Positions 1-8,641 of a stretch of DNA of 64,000 bases are shown piece after piece; positions within the stretch are counted from its first letter, which is position 1, and each line of letters starts with the position of its first letter. The translations under genes and the position numbers were made by a program. A model generated the notes under the pieces. It worked only from the letters and a program-made list of their open reading frames with translations. It made no database searches and was not told the DNA's origin. Origin of the DNA: an uncultured Prevotellaceae bacterium (lineage in GTDB: Bacteria; Bacteroidota; Bacteroidia; Bacteroidales; Bacteroidaceae); assembly GCA_900316985.1 (NCBI GenBank), contig ONFE01000016.1, positions 47,636-111,635 of the forward strand. The letters run 5' to 3'.

Positions 1-2501
1 TCAAGGTCTGCAATGCGGTTGGCAGGCAGGTTGGTCACCTCGATGCGGATGGTGTTCTTACCTTTCTTCAAGGTGTTCTTGCAATCGAGCACGTAAGGTA
101 CTGACCAGGCACAACCGAGATACTGTCCGTTGATATAGACACGGGCACTCTCACGCACATCACCGAGGTCTATCTTCCAAGCCGTGGCATCCTTCAGATC
201 TTTCTTTTTCAGTTTGACGGTGGTCTCATAGACACCAGTGCCCATCGTGACACGGGTCTCATCGCTCAAGGTCTCCCACGTCTGAAGCTGGTCGAGGGTG
301 AAGGTCTGACTGACCTTTGGCGTCTCTTCTATGAACGAGAGTTTCCAGGGGCCATTGAGTTCCACGTCCATCTCAACAGCCGCAGTATCGCAATAGACGG
401 GAAGGATCTCAGCCACAGGCAGTTTCTGGTTGAAGGTCTGGAGAATCATCGACTGTCCACTACGGAGTTGCACATCAATCTCCCGTCCATCTATATAGGC
501 TGCATAACGCTGGCCTGTCAGGGGATCGAACCACATGGCGTCCTTAAACTCCACACCGGGGATGATATCCTCATAGACATCATTCGGCGTCAGGTTGGCA
601 ATGAAATAGTGATAGCCCGTGGGGTTCTTGCGGCGGATGGCCTTCAGTCCATATTTCGTCTTCATGGTCTCTGGTTTGGCTGCAGCATTCATCGCATTCA
701 CATCCGTGCCATAGATAATCCGGGCGCCCTGAGCCTTCATGGCCTCGATGTGGGCCTTCACCTGCTCAGGCATGTCACCACTACCGGGAATGATAAGGGC
801 CTTGTAACGGGTTCCGGCAGCTGTCTCGATTCCACCATTCACCACCTTGCAGCCCATCAGCAGACGCTCGGAGATGTAGTCACAATCGAAACCGGCCTTG
901 TCAATATCGAGGATGGCCTGGATGAACTCTGGAGCCAGCTTGCCCATGGCATGGATGGAGAACTGCATCAGCAACTTGTCGGGGTTCTTCTTCCACATAT
1001 CCCGGATGGGCAGATAGACCAGGAAGTCGTTGTCGGGCTGTCCCCATTGCAGGAAACTCTGGCAGCGCTCCACATATTTCATGAACTCGGGGGCATCACG
1101 CCAGATGGAGTTCGTGGGGCTCATGTCTATCGAGGCATAAAACTTCCAGCCCGGCCAGGGGTCATCCTTGGGAGAATAGCAGGTGCCGTGGAAGAACATA
1201 CGGTTCACGCCGGCACAGAACATCAGGTCAAGATCGGGCTTGAACTGTGAGAGCGATGTTCGGAAATGCTCCGTGAGCCATGTGAATGTCTCGCTGCTCG
1301 TAAAGGGCTTTCCACAGATATGGGCTGCCGACGGAGCATACTTGAACATGGAATAGTCTGAGTCGTTCTTACGGGTCTTACCAGGGTCTTGGCGCAATCC
1401 CTTGATACCAAAGTCGGAAAGTCCAAAGCCCTCAATCTCAGGAACATCCACGGCAGCATAGCAGTCGATGAGATTGGCCGGTGAACCATGAGCCTGATTA
1501 CGGGTGATGGCTCCGTGACTATGAGCCCAGGCCGTCCATTGCTGGGTGAAATTCTCCAGCAGCAGATCGGAAAGGGTCTCACGATAGTCAGAGACGAGCT
1601 TCACATCTCCGTGGGTAAACGCCAGCAGATGGTCTTCCAGCCTGTAGCCACGACGTTTGTAGAACTCCTCGAAGAGCGTAGGAGTCCATGTAGCATCGGC
1701 CACCTCATAGCTGTCGTTGAAGAAGGTGTGGGGATAAGGCGTATGGGTACGCTCAAAGGCATCCTCAATATGCTTCAGATAGTTGGCCACAGCCTTACGG
1801 TCGAAATGGTCGATGACCAGTCCTTCACCACCGGGAGCTGCACGCTTCACCTTCATCACACCGTATTTGATATACAGCACCACAACGGTTTTGCTTCCGT
1901 TCTTGCCACCCAGCAGCTTGCTGTCTTCCTTAGTGGCCTTCCAGTTCAGGATGCCATCCTTCATGCAGTCCGTGACATCTTTGACAGAACCGTTATGCCC
2001 GAAAAGCATCGCCTTATGGAATACGGCATTCTTGCGGTCTCTCTCTTCAGTAGGCCGCAGATCCAAGTTCTCCACTTTATCTCCAATGAACGACTGTTCC
2101 ACGAATACAGCCCGGCAGGCACTCTCCTCCAACGGGACCCATGGACCGCCGAAAGGCCAGCCAGTACCCGTGGCCATGTCGATCTCGATACCGTTCTGGC
2201 GGCCTTGCTCCTGGGTGTAGCGCAACATCTCCATCCATTTGTCGGAAAGATAGGGGATATTATTGGCATCATTTCCCTGCACGCCATAGAGCGGCGTAAT
2301 CTCCAATGCTCCGATGCCGTGTTTGGCATACTCCTGCATGTTCCATTGCAGATTTTCCTTGTCAACGGCAGAACCCAGCCACCACCAACGGGAACCGGGC
2401 TTAGCCTCGGGATTCACCGTGGGCCATTGCTGAGCCGCCACCATGAGGGGCAGTCCTGAAAGCATCAGCCATAACAGGCTTTTCACAAATCTTCTGCTCA
2501 T
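1..2501 (-). CDS. GH106 alpha-L-rhamnosidase, 3' end outside window
   Basis: Probable exported alpha-L-rhamnosidase that releases rhamnose from rhamnogalacturonan. The frame is open for 833 codons from ATG at 2501 down to the window edge, so the C-terminus is missing. Residues 1-23 form a signal peptide ending near VAAQ. The mature start carries the family signature PEAKPGSRWWWLGSAV, followed by GIGALEITPLYGVQGND and MATGTGWPFGGP; further on are FFHGTCYSPKDDPWPGWKFY and SIDMSPTNSIWRDAP, all typical of GH106. The last visible stretch (RVYINGQYLG, then IRIEVTNLPANRIADL) is the C-terminal galactose-binding-like domain, so only a short piece is probably lost. ATGA overlap with the upstream GH28 gene indicates one operon with translational coupling. 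Family assignment is confident; exact linkage specificity is inferred. Confidence 0.88.
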   Translation of the reverse strand, partial: MSRRFVKSLLWLMLSGLPLMVAAQQWPTVNPEAKPGSRWWWLGSAVDKENLQWNMQEYAKHGIGALEITPLYGVQGNDANNIPYLSDKWMEMLRYTQEQGRQNGIEIDMATGTGWPFGGPWVPLEESACRAVFVEQSFIGDKVENLDLRPTEERDRKNAVFHKAMLFGHNGSVKDVTDCMKDGILNWKATKEDSKLLGGKNGSKTVVVLYIKYGVMKVKRAAPGGEGLVIDHFDRKAVANYLKHIEDAFERTHTPYPHTFFNDSYEVADATWTPTLFEEFYKRRGYRLEDHLLAFTHGDVKLVSDYRETLSDLLLENFTQQWTAWAHSHGAITRNQAHGSPANLIDCYAAVDVPEIEGFGLSDFGIKGLRQDPGKTRKNDSDYSMFKYAPSAAHICGKPFTSSETFTWLTEHFRTSLSQFKPDLDLMFCAGVNRMFFHGTCYSPKDDPWPGWKFYASIDMSPTNSIWRDAPEFMKYVERCQSFLQWGQPDNDFLVYLPIRDMWKKNPDKLLMQFSIHAMGKLAPEFIQAILDIDKAGFDCDYISERLLMGCKVVNGGIETAAGTRYKALIIPGSGDMPEQVKAHIEAMKAQGARIIYGTDVNAMNAAAKPETMKTKYGLKAIRRKNPTGYHYFIANLTPNDVYEDIIPGVEFKDAMWFDPLTGQRYAAYIDGREIDVQLRSGQSMILQTFNQKLPVAEILPVYCDTAAVEMDVELNGPWKLSFIEETPKVSQTFTLDQLQTWETLSDETRVTMGTGVYETTVKLKKKDLKDATAWKIDLGDVRESARVYINGQYLGCAWSVPYVLDCKNTLKKGKNTIRIEVTNLPANRIADL

Positions 2502-3850
2502 TTATCAACTATCTTTTCGCCGTTGACGACGATGTTTTTGGCTACCGTTCCCTCAATGAGGTTTTTGTCGAAGGCTTTTGCTTCATCGGCCACATCGATA
2601 TTCTCGAAGGTGAAGTCCTTCAGCGCATACTTGTCCGACTTGGAAACGGCAAAGAAATTCTGGCAGTTCATGTGGTGAATGTTCCGGATCACGATGTTAT
2701 TGCATTGTGAAAGGGGCATGTCGTCACGCTGTTCAGGCTTGAAGAACTGCGTCCAGGGCCTTATCAACAGGAAGTTCCTGCAATTGCCCGTCATATTCTC
2801 CACCGTCACGTATTCATAGTGCTGGGGCGTATCGGGACGCATCTTCAGCCACAGCACATTGTTAGCCTCATCCACCGAACAGTCGCGGAGAATCACGTTC
2901 CAGTCATGCAGACTCTCGGAGCCCAGTGTCAGGCAACCATGAACGAATCCATATTTGCAATGCTGGATGATGATGTTGCAGGAAGGTCCGTTATCGGGGT
3001 CTTTGTCAGCCCAGGTTCCCTTGCCGCCTTTCAGCACCACGGCATCATCATTCACCGAGATGTTACAGCCATGCACCAGCACATCCTTGCAGACATCCAG
3101 GTCGAGCGCATCACTCGAAGGAGCCTTGGCATCCTGCGGCTCATGGGGAGCATAGATGGTGCAATAGAGGTACTTGATGCGCTCGCTGTTATAGATATGG
3201 TTTGTCCAGAAAGGCGAATTGATGAGATGCACATCCTGAACGGTCACATTCTTCGCATTGGAAATATACACCAAGCGTGGACGCAGGGCCTCGAGGTTGG
3301 TGCATTGTCTGTTGTACTGGCGACGAATCCAGAACTCCTCCCAGAACCGTAGTCCGTTGCCGTTGATGGTACCCTTACCCGTGATGGTAAAGCCATCCAC
3401 CTGGTCGGCATTTACCAATGCACAGAAATAGTTGAGCGTCTGACCTTCCATACGTGTCTTACGGATTGGATAGTACTTGATGGCATCAATGCCTTTCAGC
3501 ACCGACCCCTCGGCCATATGCAGATGAGTGCCCTGACGGAAGAAAAGGGAGCCGCTGAGGAACGTTCCCTTGGGAAATACCACCACGCCGCCACCATCCT
3601 GGGCTGCACGGTCGATAACTTTCTGAATGGCCTCCGTCTGCAACTTCGTGGAATCCTGGACCACTCCGTAGTCGGTAATCACATACTGACGTCCCAAGGT
3701 GGATACATCCACCCTGACAGTATCCATAAACCACTCGGAAATGACTTCTCCATTAGGCCAGAGAGCCTGCTTCTTCACCTTCTTCTTTGCATCAGATGGC
3801 ACTGCCAATATTAGCAGTGCCATCATGATCATCAGTCTTGATATATTCAT
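2498..3850 (-). CDS. GH28 polygalacturonase-like glycoside hydrolase
   Basis: Right-handed beta-helix glycosidase of the GH28 family (polygalacturonase/rhamnogalacturonan hydrolase type), about 450 aa, exported. I start it at ATG 3850 because MNISRLMIMMALLILAVPSDA is a good signal peptide; the longer upstream start would overlap the aldehyde dehydrogenase and put a hydrophilic tail in front of it. Visible family features: YGVVQDSTKLQTEAIQKVID near the N-terminus, NGNGLRFWEEFW, the acid motif NDDAVVLKGGKG, and HGCLTLGSES with the conserved Gly-Ser-Glu. It lies 10 bp downstream of the dehydrogenase and overlaps the GH106 gene by four bases. The context suggests it removes galacturonic acid from pectin fragments alongside the rhamnosidase. 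Exo or endo action cannot be read from the sequence. Confidence 0.87.
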   Translation of the reverse strand: MNISRLMIMMALLILAVPSDAKKKVKKQALWPNGEVISEWFMDTVRVDVSTLGRQYVITDYGVVQDSTKLQTEAIQKVIDRAAQDGGGVVVFPKGTFLSGSLFFRQGTHLHMAEGSVLKGIDAIKYYPIRKTRMEGQTLNYFCALVNADQVDGFTITGKGTINGNGLRFWEEFWIRRQYNRQCTNLEALRPRLVYISNAKNVTVQDVHLINSPFWTNHIYNSERIKYLYCTIYAPHEPQDAKAPSSDALDLDVCKDVLVHGCNISVNDDAVVLKGGKGTWADKDPDNGPSCNIIIQHCKYGFVHGCLTLGSESLHDWNVILRDCSVDEANNVLWLKMRPDTPQHYEYVTVENMTGNCRNFLLIRPWTQFFKPEQRDDMPLSQCNNIVIRNIHHMNCQNFFAVSKSDKYALKDFTFENIDVADEAKAFDKNLIEGTVAKNIVVNGEKIVDK

Positions 3851-3860
3851 TTTAATCGAT

Positions 3861-5300
3861 TTACTCGTAGTGCGTATCCAGATAAACAACCTTTGTCACA
3901 AGATACTCTTCCATACCGTGCTTACCGTCAGCACCACCGATACCACTCTTCTTCACACCGGCGTGGAAGCCCTGGATGGCCTCGAAGTGCATACGGTTGA
4001 TATAGGTCTCGCCAAACTCAATCTCACGGCAGATGCGGGTGGCAGTATCGATGTCCTTGGTGAATACCGAAGAGGCCAGACCATATTCGCAATCATTGGC
4101 CCACTCGATGACCTGGTCGATATTGTCGAACTCTACCAATGGCAGTACGGGACCGAAGGTCTCCTCGTGGATGATGTCCATATCCTGGGTACAGTTGTCG
4201 AGCACGGTAGCGGGATAGAAATAGCCCTTACCGCCTGCAGGAGCACCACCACAAAGAATCTTGGCTCCCTGCTCCACGGCGTGGTTCACCTTCTTCGTCA
4301 CACTCTCCAAAGCTGCCTTCTCTACCAACGGACCCATGTCCACATCTTTGTCGATGGCCGGGTTACCGAACTTGACGGCCTGGAACTTCTTCACGATAAT
4401 ATCGGTGAACTCCTTCTTGATATCCTTGTGTACATAAACGCGCTCGGCATTGTTACAGATCTGACCGGTATTGCCAATGCGGCTCTCCAGGATAGCCTGG
4501 GCTGCCAGTTCGAGGTCTGCATCCGGGAATACGATGGCAGGAGCCTTACCACCCAGTTCGAGACTGACTTTCGTGATATTGGGAGCAGCAGCTTCCATAA
4601 TCTTCACGCCGGCACCTACGGAACCTGTCAGGCTCACGATGCCAACCTTTGGATGGCTGGCCAAAGCATTACCAACCACGGAACCCTTACCGGTCACCAC
4701 ATTGAACAGACCTGCAGGCAGACCACTCTCATGAACCACCTTACAAATCTCCGTACAGTTCTCTGGTGTAATCTGGGCAGGCTTGATCACGATGGAACAA
4801 CCAGTAATCAAGGCAGCGGCAGCCTTACGGGCAATGAGGAAGAACGGGAAGTTCCAAGGCAGGATACCGGCAGCCACGCCGATAGGCTTCTTCACGAGAA
4901 TCATCGTCTCGTTGGGGGCATCACTCTGAATCACCTCACCCTCAATGCGGCGGGCAAACTCAGCCATATAATCGAAATATGTGGCGGTCACACCTACCTC
5001 AACACCAGCAAGGGCTTGTGTCTTACCCTGCTCACGGACAATAATCTCCTGGAACTTGTCAAAGTTGGCACGGATGCCATCGGCAATCTTATGCAGATAG
5101 ACGGCACGCTCGGCAGCAGGCACCTTTGCCCACTTCTTCTGAGCCACATAAGCAGCCTCCACGGCTTCGTTCACATCCTCCACCGTACCGGCAGGCTGAC
5201 GCGAGGTCACTTCCTCCGTTGAGGGGTTCAACACTTCAATCCACTCACCCGAACGGCTCTCCACGAACTTGCCGTTGATGTACATTTTCAAATCTTTCAT
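3861..5300 (-). CDS. aldA: Lactaldehyde/aldehyde dehydrogenase, AldA type
   Basis: NAD-dependent aldehyde dehydrogenase of 479 aa, the same length as E. coli AldA and similar to it throughout (DYMAEFARRIEGEVIQSD, GILPWNFPFFLIARK, HEETFGPVLPLVEFD, GFHAGVKKSGIGGADGKHG). The catalytic Cys282 lies in GNTGQICNNAERVYVH and the general-base Glu in LELGGKAPAIVFPDADL. It is cytoplasmic, with no signal peptide. AldA oxidises the L-lactaldehyde produced when rhamnose or fucose is broken down, which matches its position as first gene of an operon with a rhamnosidase. A TATATTTG -7 box lies upstream on the minus strand. Substrate is inferred from similarity and context; other small aldehydes are possible. 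Confidence 0.87.
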   Translation of the reverse strand: MKDLKMYINGKFVESRSGEWIEVLNPSTEEVTSRQPAGTVEDVNEAVEAAYVAQKKWAKVPAAERAVYLHKIADGIRANFDKFQEIIVREQGKTQALAGVEVGVTATYFDYMAEFARRIEGEVIQSDAPNETMILVKKPIGVAAGILPWNFPFFLIARKAAAALITGCSIVIKPAQITPENCTEICKVVHESGLPAGLFNVVTGKGSVVGNALASHPKVGIVSLTGSVGAGVKIMEAAAPNITKVSLELGGKAPAIVFPDADLELAAQAILESRIGNTGQICNNAERVYVHKDIKKEFTDIIVKKFQAVKFGNPAIDKDVDMGPLVEKAALESVTKKVNHAVEQGAKILCGGAPAGGKGYFYPATVLDNCTQDMDIIHEETFGPVLPLVEFDNIDQVIEWANDCEYGLASSVFTKDIDTATRICREIEFGETYINRMHFEAIQGFHAGVKKSGIGGADGKHGMEEYLVTKVVYLDTHYE

Positions 5301-5345
5301 GTCTTTCAGATTGTTTGTTAGTAATTAGTTAAAAGTTTCTGACCG

Positions 5346-5353
5346 CAAATATA
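5346..5353 (-). promoter_or_regulatory. Putative -7 box upstream of aldA
   Basis: Read on the minus strand this is TATATTTG, a full match to the Bacteroidota -7 consensus TAnnTTTG, 45 bp before the aldA start codon. I see no TTTG at the usual 19-21 bp upstream, so the -33 element is weak or activator-dependent. Confidence 0.45.
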
Positions 5354-5512
5354 AAGAAAAAACTCCATACTTGTTTCTCCCCCATAGCAAAAAAATCAAA
5401 AATAAAGACTGTTTTATCATTTTTCAAGTATCGCCTTTCAAAGATTATCCGTACCTTTATGTCTCTTCGAGCCATGAAGTTAGGCTGCATTCGGGAAAAA
5501 TCAAAAAAAAAT

Positions 5513-5543
5513 TTTGTTTTTCCACTCATTTGCACTAACTTTG
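5513..5543 (+). promoter_or_regulatory. Bacteroidota promoter of the CE7 esterase gene
   Basis: TTTG at 5513-5516, exactly 19 bp, then TAACTTTG at 5536-5543, an ideal Bacteroidota housekeeping promoter. It sits 29 bp before the esterase ATG in the 272-bp divergent region shared with aldA. Confidence 0.7.
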
Positions 5544-5572
5544 TCAGCGACTACTAAGCATATCAAAAGATT

Positions 5573-6886
5573 ATGAGAAGAATACGTATGATTGTTGCCC
5601 TTATGGCGCTTGTTTTCTGTTCTGCCGTTATGGCGGAGAATTATCCCTATCGTTCTGATTACCTGTGGGTGACTACACCCGACCATGCTGACTGGCTCTA
5701 TGAGACGGGGCAGAAAGCCTCGGTGGAAGTACAGTTCTTTAAGTACGGCATTCCTCAGGAGGGTATAATCAGTTACTCCATCGGCGAGGATATGCTGCCC
5801 GACGACCAGCAAGGGTCAGTGAAGCTCAAAGGAGGGCGCGCCGTGATTAACATAGGCACCCGGAAGACTCCGGGATTCCGAGACCTCCGCCTGCGAATCA
5901 CCTGCGACGGCAAGGAATACCAGCATCACATGAAGGTGGGATTTTCTGCCGACAAGATTCAGCCCTATACCAAGGAGCCTGCCGACTTCAAGGCTTTCTG
6001 GGATAAAGCGAAGGAGGAAGCCGCAGCATTCCCCCTGACCTATACCCGTGAACTGGCTCCGGAATACTGCACGGACAAGATAGATTGCTGGCTCATCCGC
6101 CTACAACTCAATAAACGCGGCCAATGTGTCTACGGCTATCTGTTCTACCCAAAGAACGCAAAGAAAGGCAGTTGTCCCGTGGTGCTCTGTCCGCCGGGTG
6201 CCGGCGTGAAGACCATCAAGGAACCTTTACGCCACAAGTATTATGCTGAAAACGGCTTCATCCGCTTAGAAATGGAAATCCACGGACTTGATCCACGCAT
6301 GACCACCGAACAGTTCAACGAGATCAGCCGTGCACTCAATACGGACCCTAACGGCTATCTCTGCCAAGGGCTCGACAACCGCGACAACTACTATATGAAG
6401 CGTGTCTATCTGGCTTGTGTGCGCTGTATTGACCTGCTCACTTCCCTGCCGGAATGGGACGGTCGGAATGTGGCTGTTCAGGGAGGTTCACAAGGAGGAG
6501 CATTGGCTATCATTACGGCAGGACTTGATTCGCGTGTAACCCTCTGTGCTGCCAACCATCCTGCCCTCAGCGACATGGCAGGCTATGCTGAAAAGGGACG
6601 TACTGGCGGCTATCCCCACTTCAACCGCATGAACGGGATGCTCACTCCGGAAAAAATCAATACGATGGCTTACTATGACGTGGTAAACTTTGCCCGTTAT
6701 GTGAAGGCCAAAACCCGTCTGACCTGGGGCTACAACGACAATACCTGCCCTCCCACCACCAGCTATGCCGTATGGAACACGCTGAAGTGCGAAAAGGAAT
6801 CGCTCATCACACCCATTAACGAGCACTGGACTTCAGAAGATACGGAATACGGCCACATGGAGTGGCTGAAGAAGAACCTGAAATAG
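5573..6886 (+). CDS. Acetyl xylan esterase (AXE1/CE7-like), exported
   Basis: Secreted alpha/beta-hydrolase of 437 aa. Residues 1-21 are a signal peptide (ending SAVMA). Residues about 22-140 form a beta-rich domain seen at the N-terminus of many Bacteroidota members of this family. The catalytic AXE1/cephalosporin-C-deacetylase domain follows, with nucleophile Ser306 in QGGSQGGALA, the loop CPPGAGVKTIKEPLR, and a C-terminal HMEW containing the likely catalytic His. CE7 enzymes remove acetyl groups from sugars, so here it probably deacetylates pectic or xylan oligosaccharides before the neighbouring glycosidases act. It has its own strong promoter, divergent from the aldA operon. The acetyl substrate is inferred. 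Confidence 0.82.
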   Translation: MRRIRMIVALMALVFCSAVMAENYPYRSDYLWVTTPDHADWLYETGQKASVEVQFFKYGIPQEGIISYSIGEDMLPDDQQGSVKLKGGRAVINIGTRKTPGFRDLRLRITCDGKEYQHHMKVGFSADKIQPYTKEPADFKAFWDKAKEEAAAFPLTYTRELAPEYCTDKIDCWLIRLQLNKRGQCVYGYLFYPKNAKKGSCPVVLCPPGAGVKTIKEPLRHKYYAENGFIRLEMEIHGLDPRMTTEQFNEISRALNTDPNGYLCQGLDNRDNYYMKRVYLACVRCIDLLTSLPEWDGRNVAVQGGSQGGALAIITAGLDSRVTLCAANHPALSDMAGYAEKGRTGGYPHFNRMNGMLTPEKINTMAYYDVVNFARYVKAKTRLTWGYNDNTCPPTTSYAVWNTLKCEKESLITPINEHWTSEDTEYGHMEWLKKNLK

Positions 6887-6908
6887 CAAAATCGATCAGA
6901 ACAAAATG

Positions 6909-6950
6909 AAACGCTGAAGCACAAATACCATGCGCTCCAGCGTTTTCTTA
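6909..6950. terminator. Putative bidirectional terminator
   Basis: AAACGCTG (6909-6916) pairs with CAGCGTTT (6938-6945), followed by a T-rich run on the plus side and preceded by A-rich sequence. It lies between the convergent esterase and sugar-transporter genes and could serve both. Confidence 0.55.
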
Positions 6951-6975
6951 TTTATGATAGTAAGTGGTTAGAATG

Positions 6976-8442
6976 CTATGCTTTTTTCCAAAGACGGGTC
7001 ATATCCTCCAGTGTCTTGCCTTTGGTCTCTGGAACCAACTTCCATACGAAGATGGCAGCAATGACGCAGATGACACCATAGAGACCGTAGGTGAACCAAT
7101 GGCCGAAGTCATCGCCCTCGGTGAGGTGCATATTGAACATCGGTACAAAAGTGCTACTCACGATGAAATTGAAAATCCACTGGAAGGCTACGGCTATGGC
7201 AACAGCACCGCCGCGGATGGTGTTGGGGAAGATCTCAGCAATGAGCACCCAGGTGATGGGGCCCCACGAGAACATGAACGATGCGGAATAAACCATGATG
7301 GAGGCGGCGGTGACAAACTCCAGACCTTCGTGGCCGAACGATACGGCTACGCCAAAGGCTCCGAGAGCCATACCAAGCGATCCCCAGATAAGCAACGGCT
7401 TGCGGCCCCATTTCTCAACGGTGAAGACGGCCACGAGTGTGAAGAGAATATTCACGATACCCATGAAGACGGTGAACATCATCGGATTGTCCATACCCAT
7501 GTCGCCGAAGATGCGCGGAGCATAATAGAGCACGGCATTGATACCCACAGCCTGCTGGAACACAGAGAGCATGATTCCCACGAAGATGCAGAGCCATCCG
7601 TAGGTAAAGAGTTTCTCGGTCTTCACGATGATGGTGTCCTTGATGTCCTGAAGAATCTGCTGTGCCTTTGAGCTGCCATTAATCTTGGAAAGAATGCCAA
7701 GGGCCTTCTCGTCCTGACCTACCATAACGAGATAGCGCGGAGTCTCAGGTACGAAGCAGATGAGCAGGGCGAAGAGACCTGCGGGAACAGCCTCAGAACC
7801 AAACATATAGCGCCATCCGGTAGTGACAGTCCATTGTGCATTGGGATGGATAGCTGCCATTCCCTTACCCATTTCCTCCACGAGCGGCTGGATATGGTCG
7901 CCCAGGATGAAGAAATTGACGAAATAGACTACCAACTGACCAAAGATAATGGCAAACTGGTTCCAAGATACAAGCATACCGCGGATATTGGAGGGAGCCA
8001 CCTCGCCAATGTACATCGGGCAGATGGCCGAGGCCAGACCTACACCAACGCCACCGATGACACGGTAGATATTGAACATCACGAGCAGGGAGAACGTGGG
8101 TACGCCCTTCTCGAAAATCATGAATTCAGGCTCCATGCTGCCAAGGGCAGAGATGAAGAAGAGCACACCAGCCAGGAAGAGCGAACGCTTACGGCCCAAC
8201 CGCGTGGCCAGAAGACCAGAGAGTGCACTACCGATGATACAGCCAATCAGCGCACTACTGCTAGTGAAGCCGTGCATGGCATCGGTGTAACGGAAGTCAA
8301 CTGCATTGCTGAAGAAGGCCTGCAGACCTTTTTCTGCACCAGAGATAACGGCTGTGTCGTAGCCGAAAAGCAGGCCGCCGAGTACGGCAACCATCACAAT
8401 CGAAATAAGGTAGGCTTTGCTACCGTTCTGAGTTTGATTCAT
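6976..8442 (-). CDS. Sugar:H+ symporter, MFS sugar-porter family (XylE-like)
   Basis: Inner-membrane major-facilitator sugar transporter of 488 aa with about 12 hydrophobic segments. Sugar-porter signatures are present: GGLLFGYDTAVISGAEKG in TM1, RLGRKRS in loop 2-3, RVIGGVGVGLASAICPMYIGE, PETPRYLV before the central loop, EKWGRKPLL and the terminal VPETKGKTLEDM. An extra loop of about 35 residues between TM5 and TM6 is typical of XylE-like proteins in Bacteroidota. The convergent position next to the pectin genes suggests import of a released monosaccharide such as xylose, arabinose or galactose. The actual sugar cannot be decided from sequence, so I leave the symbol empty. Confidence 0.85.
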   Translation of the reverse strand: MNQTQNGSKAYLISIVMVAVLGGLLFGYDTAVISGAEKGLQAFFSNAVDFRYTDAMHGFTSSSALIGCIIGSALSGLLATRLGRKRSLFLAGVLFFISALGSMEPEFMIFEKGVPTFSLLVMFNIYRVIGGVGVGLASAICPMYIGEVAPSNIRGMLVSWNQFAIIFGQLVVYFVNFFILGDHIQPLVEEMGKGMAAIHPNAQWTVTTGWRYMFGSEAVPAGLFALLICFVPETPRYLVMVGQDEKALGILSKINGSSKAQQILQDIKDTIIVKTEKLFTYGWLCIFVGIMLSVFQQAVGINAVLYYAPRIFGDMGMDNPMMFTVFMGIVNILFTLVAVFTVEKWGRKPLLIWGSLGMALGAFGVAVSFGHEGLEFVTAASIMVYSASFMFSWGPITWVLIAEIFPNTIRGGAVAIAVAFQWIFNFIVSSTFVPMFNMHLTEGDDFGHWFTYGLYGVICVIAAIFVWKLVPETKGKTLEDMTRLWKKA

Positions 8443-8536
8443 TTTTATTAAGGTGTTTTGTATGATATTTCTACTTTAAATTACGTTTTAATAACCATTT
8501 TCCCCAATAAATATTGTCAAATTCTTCGTTATTTGG

Positions 8537-8604
8537 GTTTCAGGTTTCAAGTTTCAGGTTTCAAGTTAAAAAATTCTTCACTCTTCACTCTTCACTCTTC
8601 ACTT
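8537..8604. repeat. Short tandem repeats upstream of metF
   Basis: Two adjacent copies of GTTTCAGGTTTCAA (8537-8550, 8551-8564) are followed by four heptamers, three TTCACTC and one TTCACTT (8577-8604). The heptamers run directly into a T-tract and the metF -7 box. A similar TTCATTC heptamer array precedes the lptF promoter at 51821. Confidence 0.75.
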
Positions 8605-8611
8605 TTTTTTG

Positions 8612-8619
8612 TATCTTTG
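8612..8619 (+). promoter_or_regulatory. Putative -7 box of metF
   Basis: TATCTTTG matches TAnnTTTG, 22 bp before the metF ATG. There is no TTTG at the expected -33 distance; the heptamer repeat array occupies that place. Confidence 0.55.
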
Positions 8620-8641
8620 CACCGATTTATAATAAATAGAA

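Noticed and set aside
468-2459. Long plus-strand ORFs opposite the first gene
   Set aside because: They are antisense shadows of the GH106 gene, whose minus-strand frame is open from 2501 to the edge and has clear family motifs.
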